DNA of 64,000 nucleotides, taken from Pascua guehoae. Lineage: Eukaryota > Basidiomycota > Tremellomycetes > Trichosporonales > Trichosporonaceae. The stretch's first letter is position 1. Each line of letters starts with the position of its first letter. Below the pieces are notes generated by a model. The model was not told the DNA's origin, made no database searches, and saw nothing but the letters and a program-made list of their open reading frames with translations. The DNA is taken from assembly GCA_001600415.1 (NCBI GenBank), contig BCJX01000002.1, forward strand, positions 3,179,165-3,243,164. The letters run 5' to 3'. Both the position numbers and the translations under genes were made by a program. Positions 34,838 to 46,397 of the stretch are shown here, in pieces.

Positions 34838-35691
34838 GCGGGAGGCAACTGGAGTGAGGGAAATGGGTAGACGGCGTAGACTACACCTACACTTATAATG
34901 CGCAATGTGGCATCTTGTATCTTGCTCCTGGCGCCGACATCAGGCCGGGCGCCATGGGCTGTCAGCCTCGAATGACATACTCAACTGCTGACTTACCGTA
35001 TTTTTCTCCTGTCGCGAGAGTGATGGCCTTGCTGCCCCAGCTCTGGCCCCCCTCCCCCCCCCTCCCCCCTTCCCCTTCTCCCTCCATCCCAAGCCTGTCT
35101 ATTGTCCAGGTTGCAGAGGTTCACTGATCTACAGTACACGCTGCTGAACCCAATGGTGATGTCCATGGCTCAAGCTCCACCGATATGGTGAACTTGTCAA
35201 CCTCTCATGCCTCTACTAACAGCCTCCTGGCGTATTCTCGGCTCACATACCGTACTTGTATGCTCTCGGTCCTCTGCCTTGGCAGCGACATGTGAATCCT
35301 GACTCCCGACAGCTTGGGAGGCTCACCGTCCTTTTGATCTCAACACTACATCTCGGCAGATGTTGGGGGCGAAGCCACAGCCACTCTCACAGCTGACTGC
35401 ACCAGTTTTACTCCAGCTGAGTCTTCAGGATCCGACCACTTCCCGCGTCCATGCAGGGCCAAAGAAGATTAAGGTGGGGCATGAACTGACTTGTGGAACG
35501 GCCTTCGGTGCCGATGACGTACAAGGTTCTTGGCGAAACCTTTTTGAACGCGGGTACCTTCTGTCATCGCCGGCATTACGATCACAATCGGCATATCCAC
35601 ATGTAACCGCAGCACCCGGCGGCGTCATTGTGTATGAATGCGAGGCAGGCATCGAGGTCACCCCCCGGTGACAAGGCAATGTGTCGTCGAG

Positions 35692-35868
35692 TGGCTTGCG
35701 GGTGCACTTCCATTCCGCTGCATTATTGGTGGTATCCGTACTGCTGGAACAGCCACATTGCCTTTGATCCCCTCTCCATCCGACGGCGATCGACTTGCGG
35801 GTCCACATCCGTTCCGCTGCAACATTGGTATCCGTTCTGCTGGAACAGCCCTATCGCTGTTTGACCGT
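35692..35868. repeat. Two-copy tandem duplication, about 100-bp period
   Basis: Both units share CTTGCGGGT-CAC, TTCCGCTGCA, GGTATCCGT-CTGCTGG and AACAGCC in the same order. Confidence 0.85.
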
Positions 35869-35893
35869 CCTATCCACCCGGCGTCGACGCCTT

Positions 35894-35900
35894 TTATAAG
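35894..35900 (+). promoter_or_regulatory. TATA-like box before the membrane-protein gene
   Basis: TATAAG lies only about 27 bp before the first ATG at 35922. If it is used, transcription would begin very near that codon, which is unusually close. Confidence 0.45.
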
Positions 35901-35921
35901 ACGCCACGGCCGGAAGTCGGA

Positions 35922-38533
35922 ATGGCGGCCAGCCTCCTGTTTGCGCTCATTGCGCTGCTCCTTGTGCACCAAGCGCGGAGCGGGCCAGACGATGACCCGC
36001 TGTACTCTGATCCATGGGACCAGCACAAGTGGTTCGAACGGCGGCTGTACGACATGGACGCCATGCTCGAGTACACGCCCATGGGCGGCGACGGGGGTCC
36101 CGAGACGCAATGGCGCAACGCATACTCGCTATCTACCGAGCCGGCTGTGGGGACCAGTGTCTTTGGCCGCGGAAAGAGCTACCATTACACGTCTGCGCCG
36201 GGGGCAAACGTCACGCTCGGGTTCTACGGGTCCGACATCTACGTGTATGGGTCGTGGAGCGAGGGCGCGCAGTACGACCTGATCTTTGACGGGCAGCCGT
36301 TTGACTATACGCAAACGCTCGAATACGGCCTCGTGGCGTACACGGCCGGCGCGCCACAGTACGGATACCATACGGCGACGCTGTCGCTGCGCAGCGGCTC
36401 GCTCAATATCACAAGCGCCATTGTCCGCACGTGGCTATACTTTGACGCGTACGTCGTGGCTTGAACCGGATCTCACATCTAACGGGGCAGGACGGCGGCG
36501 GGAGTCGAGGACCCGCCAGCCGACGATGCCAAGCCGGCCGGCACGCAGGTGTGGATGGCCATCAAGGACGGGCAGGCCAACGGCTTCTTCCAGACGACCG
36601 GGACGTGGGCGCCCGCGACCTCCGTCGGCGGCGACGCAGACACGCCCCTCAAGGACGACTACCCGCACCTCGTGGGCAGCGCAGGCGCGAGCGTGTCCAT
36701 GACTCTCCCCGCGGGCTCGTCGTTTTTCCAGCTCAACGGCACGTCCCAGTCATCCCCCGCGACGTATACGATCACGATCGATCCGGCACCCGTACGCGGT
36801 GGGCCCAGGTCACACACGTTGAGTGCCCAGCGCTCGTTTACAAACAATGTAAACTACTACTTTCTGCCCCTCGACCCCACAAAGCAGTACACCGTGTCTG
36901 TCAAGTGCGAGTCGGGCAACATTGGCCTGTACAGCGTCACGACCCGGAGTGCCATCCAGACGGGGACCAGCGTCGACGGCGACGTGGCGGCTTCGGCTGT
37001 GGACGGTGGTGACACGGGAGCGGGTAGCGGAGGAGCTGGAGGCACAACCGCAGGAACTAATGACGACCTGTCGGGCACAGGCGGCGGAGTGGGCTCGGGT
37101 GCAGACAATAGCGGCAGGGACAGTAGCAAACCGCCCATCGGGGCCATTGTCGGCGGCGTCGTGGGCGGCCTCGCCGTGCTCCTCCTCGCAGCCGGGTTGT
37201 GGTACTGGCTACGTCGAAAGCGCAGGCAGCACCAGCAGCGCATCCAAGAGTGAGTCCGCGCGCCCACACCAGCCAGTCCTCTTCTAACCACTGCAGCGAG
37301 CCCGTAGGAACCATGATCAGCTTCTCCCACCCCTCGCCGCCCATGTCGCCATTCGTCGACAGGCAGTTCGACAAGGCCATCGAAGCGGGTCTCGTCACTG
37401 ACATGCCCCTCAGTCCCGACCGCGCAGCCGCCAGAGACATGCCCCCTCTAACCCTCCCCCCCACGGCTGCGCTGTCGCCCGGCTCGACTCTGACGACACC
37501 CTCCACGGTGACAAGCGGAACACCCGTGTCGGGGACGCAGGATACGCACATTGCGGCCCTGGCCGCCGCCGCCGAGGCGCTGTCGCAGGCACAGCGGGCG
37601 ATGCGTGCCGCCGCGCGTCTGCACTCTCAAACCTCGCCCCGGTCGCGCTCGCACTCGCACTCGTCCGACGCGTCGCCCCGCTCTCGTTCGCATTCACATT
37701 CACACTCGCAGCCTTCCCCCCGCTCGCACTCACATTCCCACTCGCAGCCCTCTCCACGCCTGGGCTCACACACTCCGTCGTCGCTGTCATCCGCCGCCCC
37801 GCGGGGAGGAGGCACACACGTCCTCAGTTCCGACGACGGGACGTTTGGCTTTACGTCCCTCCAGGCGTCCTCGTCGCCATCGTCTCTCTGGCGTGCCCAC
37901 CCGCCACCCAGCGACACCGAGGGCACGTTTGAGTCGGGCATGTCGACGACCTCGTCTATCATGTCCCCCTCAGCAGGCCTCTCTTCGCGCGAGTCCCGCG
38001 ACCCCCTCATGGGACAGTATACGCCCCTGCGCTCGCCCGCCTCACCACACACACCACACTCGCCACACCCGCACGCCGAGGTCCTCACCGACGCCGCGTC
38101 GTACCACACCGCAACGCCCGCCACGCCCTCCACGCCCGCCACGCCGACGCGCCGACGCGCCGGACCCAGTACGCGGCGCGCGTCCGAGCCCGAGAGGCGA
38201 AGAGAGCCCGAGAGGCGAAGGTCCGAGCCTGAGAGGCGGTCCGAGCCTGAGCGATCCGAGACGGAGAGACGCACCTCCGAGCCAGAATCCTCGACCTCGA
38301 CCTCGACCCAGCCCAAACCCCAGCACCAACCCCGGCACCAGTCCCCCCGCCGACGACGGCCACCCCACCCCCGCCCCCCGATGCCCGACTACGCCGTCGA
38401 CGTGCGCCAGGAATCAGACCGGGGGCGCCTCGTCGCCGTCGTGCCGCCCCAGTATGACCCGGCGTGGTTTGCCGACTATGAGGCGGGGAGTCCGCTGTCG
38501 GACGCGAGTGATGGTGGGTTTCATGCGATGTAG
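35922..38533 (+). CDS. Single-pass membrane protein with large ectodomain and low-complexity tail
   Basis: Three exons: 35922-36448, 36491-37249 and 37297-38533, giving 840 aa. A signal peptide (AASLLFALIALLLVHQA) is followed by an ectodomain of about 370 residues with several N-glycosylation sites (such as NVT, NIT and NGT). It is Tyr-, Gly- and Ser-rich with a beta-type pattern. A Gly/Ser linker leads to one transmembrane helix (IGAIVGGVVGGLAVLLLAAG, about residues 392-414), capped by RRKRR. The cytoplasmic tail of about 420 residues contains Ser-Arg/Ser-His repeats and repeated EPERR units. This layout resembles fungal wall sensors or adhesion-type proteins. I do not recognise a catalytic domain and assign no function. 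Its 42-nt and 47-nt introns have CTAAC branches. Confidence 0.85.
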
Positions 38534-38617
38534 TGAGGGCTGGGGGGAGGGGCAGGTTGTAGTGTTATAGACTTTGGACTTTGGACTTTGCTACGGGTAT
38601 TGTAGTTAGATATACAG

Positions 38618-38668
38618 GGGGATGGAAAGTATTGAGACTACATTGAGCTCGGTTGCGTGCAGAGCGCG
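38618..38668 (+). repeat. Dispersed repeat copy (GAAAGTATTGAGACT module)
   Basis: The segment GGAAAGTATTGAGACT followed by TTGAGCTCGG and a GCGTGC stretch matches the copy at 61321-61362, with a short deletion. Confidence 0.8.
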
Positions 38669-38894
38669 TTTCCAGGCGTCGTGCAGGAATGCAAGACATA
38701 AAATGCGACTAAGAGGGAGCTGTGGGCCCATGTCGTTCCTTTGGGTTGAACGTGTTGTAGCAGTGCGCGGCCCTTGCGTGCGTCCTCGCTCGCTCGCGCG
38801 CGCCCTCGAGCCGTGCTCATACTCGTTTACAGAGTGCGTTCGTCGCTACTGCTCGATGCATCGCTCTATCCGTTACAACAGAACTGAGGCCGTC

Positions 38895-38990
38895 TACAGG
38901 TGCGCTCGGAAAGTCGTGAGGCCACCAAGCGCTCGGGCTTCACTGTGTCAGTCTCACGACTTTCCGAACGCATTTCCGAACGCACCTGTA
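38895..38990. repeat. Inverted pair of the dispersed repeat
   Basis: TACAGGTGCGCTCGGAAAGT at 38895 is mirrored by the reverse complement ending in CGCACCTGTA at about 38990. The right arm carries a doubled TTTCCGAACGCA unit, so the region can form a hairpin. Confidence 0.85.
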
Positions 38991-40078
38991 TGCCCAAACT
39001 CGCGTGCACTCAAGCCTAACGTTACAGCCTCGATACTCTTCGATAGTGAAAGTGTTCAGCATGTCCTTTCGATCTTTGACGACACATCTCACATTTGATG
39101 TCATATTCCCTGCTGTAAGCTCTTGGATCCTTGAAGAAATCCCGTACGGGCTGTTTATGTGCGCTACCATGACGACTCTCGATTGCTTCGGTGACCATCT
39201 CTAGGACTCCAAGGACGCGAGGCTGGTGATTTTGTAACAGGCTTGATATGGCCACATCAAGAGACAGTGACAGCGACCCGACTGCCCACCCCGGGACTGC
39301 TCAGATGGATAATTATTCTGCCAGTTTGCGAGAAACCCATGGTAAAACTCGCGTGCCAGGAAAGTATTGTGCCTAGAGGTGTCCGATTTTCAACCACTTT
39401 GTCACTCATCACTAACTGCTCACAGAGGTGCAGAGAAGAAAAAAAGAAAAATTCCGGGCCCGCGGCCACTTTGTCCTCACATCGGTCACACCCTTTCGAA
39501 TCAAACGACAAACAGGCGTAGACTTACATACCGACTGACCTCTAAGCTTCACCTTATGACAAGTTGTGGCCGCGGCCCAGCATGAAACACACGCCCACTT
39601 TACACGTCATCGTGTGGCATGGGTAAGGATGTGCCACCACACGGCGTCACGTTCCTAACCGCGTCTCGCGAGCGGTCGCGTTCCAGGCACAGGGGCTTTG
39701 CCTTGCATGTTGCATGTTGAACCCAGAACATCAACATGTGCATCATTGGATGGACACCATCGACGTCGAAGTGAACCTAGGACGGCGCACTCGAAACGCC
39801 AAGAACTTCTCGCTTGACGATAGCCGCGGGTATCGCGTTCATCAGTTTCAATTGAAGGGATCAGGTGACGGAGCGTGTCCGAAAGGCGCGCAAGTGTAGG
39901 GCGAGATACGCTTCTTGATAGCCCTCCCGTCCGCTTCTGAGTACGCTTCTGACGTTCTTCTACGTTTGTCACACTTTTCTCGACAGGGAAAGGCACTCTG
40001 TTGTGTCTGTGACGTTTCTGTGCGGGGGGTTGGCATTCAAGAGCTGTTGGCGACACTGCAGTGCCGAAAGCACTTGCA

Positions 40079-40086
40079 TATAAATA
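40079..40086 (+). promoter_or_regulatory. TATA box of the secreted Cys-rich gene
   Basis: A consensus TATAAATA lies about 150 bp before the start codon at 40237, followed by a CT-rich leader (CTCTCTCCCCCTCC). Both fit a strong inducible fungal promoter. Confidence 0.65.
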
Positions 40087-40236
40087 CGCGACAAGTCGAC
40101 AAATGTAAAAGCACATCCCTCTCTCCCCCTCCTCTCATCGACCTTTTGTCATCTTCGCCAGCACCTTGTTCAGCTGCCCCAGACTATTACGGGTTTCTCC
40201 CCAGTTTCTATACTCTTGTCAACACACGCTACTACG

Positions 40237-40580
40237 ATGCTCGTCAAACCCCTCCTCACCATCATCCTCTCCGCCACTGCAGCAACAGCGGCCTGGGGCG
40301 ACTACTGCAAAGGCAAGGGCGGCCAAACTGGTATGTCCCAATCCCAGCTGGTAGCAACGGCTGACCCCCAGGCGTGTGCGTGACAAAGGCCCAGTGCGGC
40401 GAAAGTAACGGCAACTGGATCCACGACGCGTGTCCCAAAGACGGCCCGTCTATCAAGTGCTGCACCAAGCCCGGGTGCATGAAGACGATCCTGTGCCAAC
40501 AGCCAGTCGTCGGCTTCTGCCCTGGCGGTCCAAACTACAGGATGTGTAAGGGTGGACAGGTATGTGGACCGTGTTGTTGA
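40237..40580 (+). CDS. Small secreted cysteine-rich protein
   Basis: Two exons, 40237-40330 and 40372-40580, with a 41-nt intron, giving 100 aa. A signal peptide (LLTIILSATAATA) is followed by a mature part of about 80 residues with 13 Cys, including two Cys-Cys pairs. The pattern VCVTKAQC, DACPKDG, IKCCTKPGC is like Cys-rich modules attached to some secreted fungal hydrolases, but no catalytic domain is present. The last codons read QVCGPCC before the stop. A possible donor GTATGT there could instead splice to an end of Pro-Val. I prefer the unspliced form because it keeps Cys residues. Effector-like or wall-associated function is only a guess. Confidence 0.8.
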
Positions 40581-41155
40581 ACGGGTTGTAACAGTCTGGT
40601 ACTGACAACTCAGCCGGTGTAGATAGCTAGAAAGCGGGTGAAGAAGAAAAAATGTGTTAGGGGCTAGAGAGATGGTGGTGGTGAGAAACAAACTTAAATG
40701 AGAATAGGAAATGCAGACAATTGGTGAAGAACAGTAGCGAGGTGATGCAAAGGTAGGCCTCTTATGTTAGTGCACGGTGCTCTGCAACTGTGGCGGTCAG
40801 TGGTGGCACACGACGACAGGAGTGGGTGGCAGTTGAAAATTAAAGCCGAAGAAGATCACAAGAGGAGGAGCGGCATCAGATTCCCCACCCAGTGGGACGA
40901 ATGCTAGCGATTACCTTTTTGCTTATAATCATAATGGCTTGCTTGCCGAATCCTAATCGGAAAATTCTAATGGTTGACTAGATTGAATTCAGATTTGCTA
41001 ACGCCGGATTTTCCGTAGACGTGGCACATGGATTTTGGCGGGACTGTTGCATTGTTCGTTGTCGACGACGGGCGGTGGCCATTGCTCGCTGCTGGCATCT
41101 GTGTCGCTCGAAACCCACCCCCACTATCCCGACCCCACAAAAGACGCCATCCATC
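40581..41155. other. Intergenic region upstream of eIF3h
   Basis: No gene, RNA or clear repeat is seen. A short AT-rich stretch lies near 40915-40990. Confidence 0.5.
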
Positions 41156-42609
41156 ATGACGTCCATGGCAGCAGCGATCGCTGCGTCGCTCCCCGCGCAG
41201 GCTGCGCCGTCCCCGGCCCCGACCCCGGCCCCCGCAAAGGTCCCCGCGCGCATGGAGGGCTTTCTCGACGTCGAGGCGTCGCGCGAGGTCGAGTCTGTCA
41301 ACCTCAACTCGCTCGTATGTGTCCCTTTCGTGCTGGGTGGCAAAACAACTATGCCATGCACCGCACCCTACTCGGGACAACTCGAGACCCAAGTGGTCTC
41401 TTGCTGACACACTCAGGTCTTCCTCAAGATTATGAAGCACTCGACCGACACGCTCCCTGCGCCGCCGCCCCAGACGTTCCAGCAGGACCGCAACGCGCCG
41501 CCGCCGACCAACCTCTCGAGCCACCCGGACGCGCTCGGCGTCCTCCTCGGTCTCGACCTGGACGGTGTCATGGAGGTTGAGGACTCGTTTGCCCTCCCTG
41601 CCGGCGAGAACAGCCTTGGCCGTGAGTGATGGCGTCGGCGTCGGCATCGGCTGTTGCATCGCAATGTGGATCGTCACGTCGATCGGCATGTCCGCCCCTC
41701 ATGTCATACCCAAGACTTGTACTCACACCCACAGCCCACTCGTACTCTACACGCCTGCTCAACCACCTCCGTGAGGTGCAGACCCCGGACTCGCCGGTCG
41801 GTGTCTACCTCTCCACGCACAACGGTGGCTTTGCTACGCGTGGTGCCGTCGACCTCCTCGTTGCCGTCGAGAAGGCTGCGGGCCGCGGAAAGGCCATTCT
41901 TATCATCCACGACGCCAGCAAGGCCGCTGCCTCGGGTGACCTGAGCGTCAAGGCCTACACCCTGTCCGAGGGCGCGCGTGAGGCCGCCAAGCAGGGCCGC
42001 TGGGATGCTTCGGCGTGAGTTGGGTTGTGGACACCAGAGGCCCTGATCGCTTCTGGATCGCCACTACCGTACCTTTTTTTCTTGTTGCTAACACTGCACA
42101 GTCTCTCCGAGCACAAGCTCACGGCCGGGACGATGCTCTCTTCCCTGCCCGTGACGATTTCGTCGACATCGCTCGTCGACGCCTTCCTCGCGACGCTCAC
42201 CACCCCCGCTGTCCCCACCAAGCCATCGCTTGCGACGCCCAGTGTCCCCGTCCCGCCCTCGTTCCTCCCCCTCGTCAACCCCCTCGCCCACTCGCTCCCC
42301 GACTACCTGTCCAACAACCTGGACGCCCTCACCCTCTACTCGCACGAGGCCAACAACCTCGCCTTTATGACCCGTCAGATTGCGCGTGAAAAGGCCAAGC
42401 ACGAGGCGACCGTCAAGGAGCGCGAAGAGGAGAACGCCCGCCGCCGCAAGACGGGCCAGCCCGAGCTCCCCGCCATCTCGGCCGAGATCCGCGGCGGCAC
42501 AAAGGAGCCCAGCAGGTTGGAGATGCTCTGCCTCCAGGGCCAGGTCGACGGCCTGGCAAAGAGCATGGGATCCGAGGCCGGCAAGGGCCTCGTTAGGTGT
42601 TATCTGTAG
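41156..42609 (+). CDS. Translation initiation factor eIF3 subunit h
   Basis: Four exons: 41156-41314, 41417-41621, 41735-42014 and 42102-42609, giving 383 aa. eIF3h is one of the two MPN-domain subunits of the eIF3 complex. The MPN region begins SVNLNSLVFLKIMKHS and continues ALGVLLGLDLDGVMEVEDSF, LLNHLREVQ, VGVYLSTHNGGF and ILIIHDASKAA. The JAMM zinc-binding HxHP motif is absent, as expected for this non-catalytic subunit. The C-terminal part has SLVDAFLATL and a helical segment rich in Lys/Glu (REKAKHEATVKEREEENARRR). The N-terminus is Ala/Pro-rich. All joins are in frame. Confidence 0.93.
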
Positions 42610-42938
42610 CGTAGACAGTGTGGCACGTAGCGGCCGCATTCTGCATTGGTTGTGCACAGTGATGCGTGTGTGTGCGTGCGATAGCGCGCGCAGATGCAGC
42701 GAGTAGCAAGTAGCCCAGGAGGCCAGGAGTGGTGTTTCTGTCAAGCAGACATTAGCTTTTGTAACCGCTAATCTGAGACGGCAGGGGATGGCGGTGCCAG
42801 AGGTGGAGGACGTCCAAAAGCTGTCCAGCGTGTACAGAATACCATCTTGGCATTGTTCCCATCAGGACCGTCTCTTCTTATCCCACGACACTGCCTCGAG
42901 GCCGACGCCAGGCCCCGGCCAACCACTCCTCGACGACG
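42610..42938. other. Short intergenic region
   Basis: It holds the eIF3h 3' end and the promoter of the next gene. Nothing else is seen. Confidence 0.5.
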
Positions 42939-45775
42939 ATGCGCACCTCGATCCTGCTCCTCCTGAGCCCCGTCCTCGGCCTCATCCTCGCCCTGCACCG
43001 CGCCTCGCTTACGCCGCTCTACAACGCGCTCCCCGTCGCCATCTCGCCGCTCGTCCTTGGCGCCGTCCTCATCCTCCCGCTCCTGGGCCCCCGCGTCCCG
43101 CTCCGCTGGGCGCTCCTCGCCTCTAGCGCCGGGTGTGCGCTCTCGGCCGCCTATGTGCGGCGCGTAGGCCTCGAAACTGCCCGCCTCGGCGCCGAGGATG
43201 GCGCACTTGCCGCCCGCGTCGTCCTCGCCGCGGGCGTGATTATGCCCCTCGTCGCGGGCGCGGGCGTGCGGTGGCGCTTCCTCGATGCTGTGCCTGTTGT
43301 CGCTGGGCTGGCGCTCGCGCTCGCGATGGAGGAGTGGTGGGGGCGGTACTTGAGTTTGGGGGATCCGGAGTTTGCGGTAGGTCGGGCTGGCAATGGAGGG
43401 CGGATAGGGGTGGAGGTTGGAGGGGGGGGGGGGGTATGGAGACTCTGCATGTGCGAGATGATGGCAGGGGATGAAGGCCTGTCGAGGACAATGTTCTCAT
43501 AAACACAGCTGTGTCTTTATAGGGAGGACAACAGAGTCACGCGTCATGGACCTCGCTAATACCAGCTCCTCATTCCCGCCGCCATACTCCTCCTCGCCGT
43601 GTTTATCCCAGCCACGGCCGGGCCGAACCGCACCGAGACGGCGGGCGCCAAGGACAAGGACAAGGACAAGGACAAGAACAAGAACAAGAACAAGAATAAG
43701 AACGGGGGCAAGCGCAAACCCAAGACCAAGGACGAGCCCACACCGTCCCCCGCCTCCCGACCGTCCGTCCTATTCCCCGGCGCCCTCGCAGCCTGCCTCG
43801 CCCTCCTCGCCTCGACGGCGTGGACGCTGCACGCGCGCCCCACGCCGCCCTTCTCCGCCGCGGGGGGCAACATGACGATCCACTCGTCGACGGCGAGCAT
43901 TAGCGGCCGCATCGTCGTCGCCGACATTCACTTCAACGAGTACCCGTACCGCATCCTGCGCGCCGACCACAGCATTCTCGGCGGCCTGTGGGTCCGGCCG
44001 CGCGAGACGCCGCGGGGCGTCGAGACGGATTTGGGCGATCCGTGAGTTTGTCTTGGTCGAGCCGGTCGAGCCTGCTTGGGACAACCTTGGGGTCGTAGCT
44101 GGGCTGTAGCGATGGTGACACTTCTCGCTCACACGGCAGCATCTTTGCCACGTTCCCATTACAAGAGGTCGCGCTCTTTGTCGAGCGCAACGGCTCGGGC
44201 GTGAGCGATACCCGGGGCAAGGAGCGGGATAACATCCTCGTCATTGGCCTGGGGACGGGGATTGGCGCGGTCTACTTTAGCCGGCAGGGGCTCGACGTCG
44301 ACGTTGTCGGTGAGTGCATGTCGGCATGGCAGACAATTCAAGTCGAAGTCGAAGCCAGCGCCCAAGCCCAACGCTGCGACTGGCTGACGGTCAGAATACG
44401 ACCCGGCAGTGTACGCCGCCGCACGCGACTATTTTGGCCTGGCAAAGTACCCCCCGTCGTCGGTGCACATTGAGGACGGGGCGGCGTTTGTGCGCCGTGC
44501 CGCCGAGCGCCAGCGTGCTCATGCACGCGGGGCAGCTGGTGAAGAAGCAGAGGCCACGGGAGACAACGGATCTCAAGCTGCGCAACGCTGGAGCTACGTC
44601 GTGCAAGACTGCTTTACGGCGGGTGGCATGCCGATCGAGCTCTTCACGGTCGAGTTTTGGCGCGACGTCCGCGACGTGCTCGAGGACGATGGCGTGGTTG
44701 TCATGGTGAGTGAAGGGTAATGGGGCGGCCTGCGGTGGAATAGAGGCGCAGCTGGGGCGTCCAGTACGTTTTACGGAGCGACTGCCTCTTGCTGGCTTGT
44801 ATTCATCACCACCTTCTCCCCTCTCCACGTTTGGTGTCGATGTCCATGTCGAGCCTGACTAATCGCAGAATGTGGCTGGAACCATCGGGAGCCCAGCGCT
44901 GCGCCCGCTCCTGGCGTCGATCACTGCAGTATTCCCCTACTGCCGTGCCTTCCACGACTGGTTCAGTGGAGAGATGCCCGAGGGGCGTGCCGTCAACCTC
45001 GTAAGCGTTGAGTTTGGGGTTGCTGTGGGGTGCGAGCAGAGGCGGTGTCAGCCGGTGTGCCACAACGATCGCCACACGACGCGTGGTGCGTAAAGATGTG
45101 CACTACTGGAAGGCCGGAGAACAGTGGCCAAGGCCGTCTCAGAAATGTGCCATGCCGAGCGCCAACTATGGCAACAGGGACACTCCAGCAGAGTCATGAG
45201 ACGTCCGCATAAGCCATGATAAAAACACACGTCTTGCCAACCAGTGACCGTGGCTCGACAGCCGCGTGCTTCGTCCTCCTCATCCCGAAAGGGACCACGA
45301 TCCGCACCTAACACCCAGGTCGTCCTGTGCTCGCCCTCGCGCACGCCCACCTTTCGCCCCACCCGCGCCTCGGACATTAAGGGCTCGCCCGTCCGCAAAA
45401 TGGTGTACGGCACGAGCGCCTTTCTCAAGAACGAAGTCGCGATCAACGACCTCGTCCACGGGGACAGTGAGACGGACACGGACGACGACGTGCAAAATAT
45501 CATCCTGCACGCGGGGGACGCGCCGAGCGCGAGCCTCGAAGCGGGCGGGCGCGAGCTGGCGATGAAGAGCTGGGATCTCATCCAGAACAGTGAGTGTGGG
45601 CGCGTGTTGCGTGTAGCGTGTTGCGTGTTGCGTGTTGCGTGTTGCGTGTTGCGTGTTGCGTGTTGCGTGTTGCGTGTTGCGTGTTGCGTGTTGCGTGTTG
45701 CGTGTTGCGTGTGCTGGGATGTGTTGGTCTCGCTGACAGACAGTGATGCAGCCCGAAATGTGGTTGGCGTACTAG
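42939..45775 (+). CDS. Membrane-anchored spermidine/spermine-synthase-like protein
   Basis: Seven exons: 42939-43376, 43566-44041, 44140-44309, 44395-44705, 44869-45000, 45319-45589 and 45744-45775, giving 609 aa. The first 165 or so residues form several hydrophobic helices (SILLLLSPVLGLILALH, VPVVAGLALALAM, LLIPAAILLLAVFIP). A Lys/Asp/Asn repeat loop and another helix follow. The rest is a Rossmann methyltransferase-like fold of the polyamine synthase type: ILVIGLGTGIGAVYF (motif I near 336-347), the acidic VVEYDPAVYAA, and VVQDCF with a conserved-position Asp near 433. Polyamine synthesis is not proven, because several such fused membrane proteins have unknown substrates. Intron 6 holds a heptamer array. 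The last exon is 32 nt. Confidence 0.85.
45602..45711. repeat. GCGTGTT heptamer array in an intron
   Basis: About fifteen copies of GCGTGTT, one variant, nearly fill the 154-nt intron 45590-45743. Confidence 0.95.
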
Positions 45776-46397
45776 AGCTAGACGATCGTGTCCATCTTGA
45801 AAAGAAGATTGTAATTCTACATGCACGTGTACACTATCTCTCTACCTAGAGTATGGCTGTACAGGCCGCAAGATGCAAGGTAAAAGCATACCCTGTATGA
45901 CATGGTCTCAGAGTGAGCTCGCTTGAGCGCTTTTGAGCTCGTTTGACGGCTTTGAAGCAACCCTTATGCCACTTCACCAGAACTCGTGTTCATGCGTGTC
46001 AGCAACAAGGAAAATGACCGCTGATCGTGTCATCTGCCACAGCACATCTGGGACGCTGCATCGATGGAATCCTGGATGCCTTCTGTCCAACACCAGCACT
46101 GCTCGCCGTGTTTGGCCCACTTGCCAGCTATGTACGACGGATCGGAGAGGTAATGCTTAATGCCATCTATACTCTATAATCTAGCTACAATGCGGTTGTC
46201 CACCCTACCAATGCTCCACAAAGCCTCTGTGCTGCCCTTCCTCCTTTCCTGTCCCNCCNTCNTNCCCNTTNCCNCNCNCNTNTCCNNCCNTNNTNCCCNT
46301 TTCCTCNCCNNCTCCTCCCCATTGCCTCTCCCATTACTCCCATCTCCTTCCCTTGTCCTGCCCATTTCATACCTCCTCACCCACACAGCCCCCGGCC
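45776..46397. other. Convergent intergenic region with scattered N
   Basis: No gene is supported. A pyrimidine tract at about 46230-46350 contains scattered single N. Confidence 0.5.
46257..46311. other. Ambiguous-base tract (scattered N in C/T run)
   Basis: Single N bases alternate with C and T over 55 positions. This looks like a consensus of a collapsed or polymorphic C/T repeat rather than a normal gap. Confidence 0.85.

Larger units (their letters stand above)
34838..35921. other. Intergenic region between MFS and membrane-protein genes
   Basis: No gene is supported. It holds a C/T-rich tract near 35048-35090, a two-copy repeat (35692-35868) and a TATA-like site at its end. Confidence 0.5.
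38534..40236. other. Intergenic region with dispersed palindromic repeat
   Basis: No gene is supported. It contains two parts of a dispersed repeat family (38618-38668 and 38895-38990) also found near 61 kb, and the promoter of the small secreted protein. Confidence 0.5.

Noticed and set aside
40551..40630. Third exon for the secreted protein ending Pro-Val
   Set aside because: A GTATGT donor and CAG acceptor exist, but splicing would remove Cys residues from a Cys-rich tail. The unspliced end QVCGPCC fits the protein better, though RNA data could change this.
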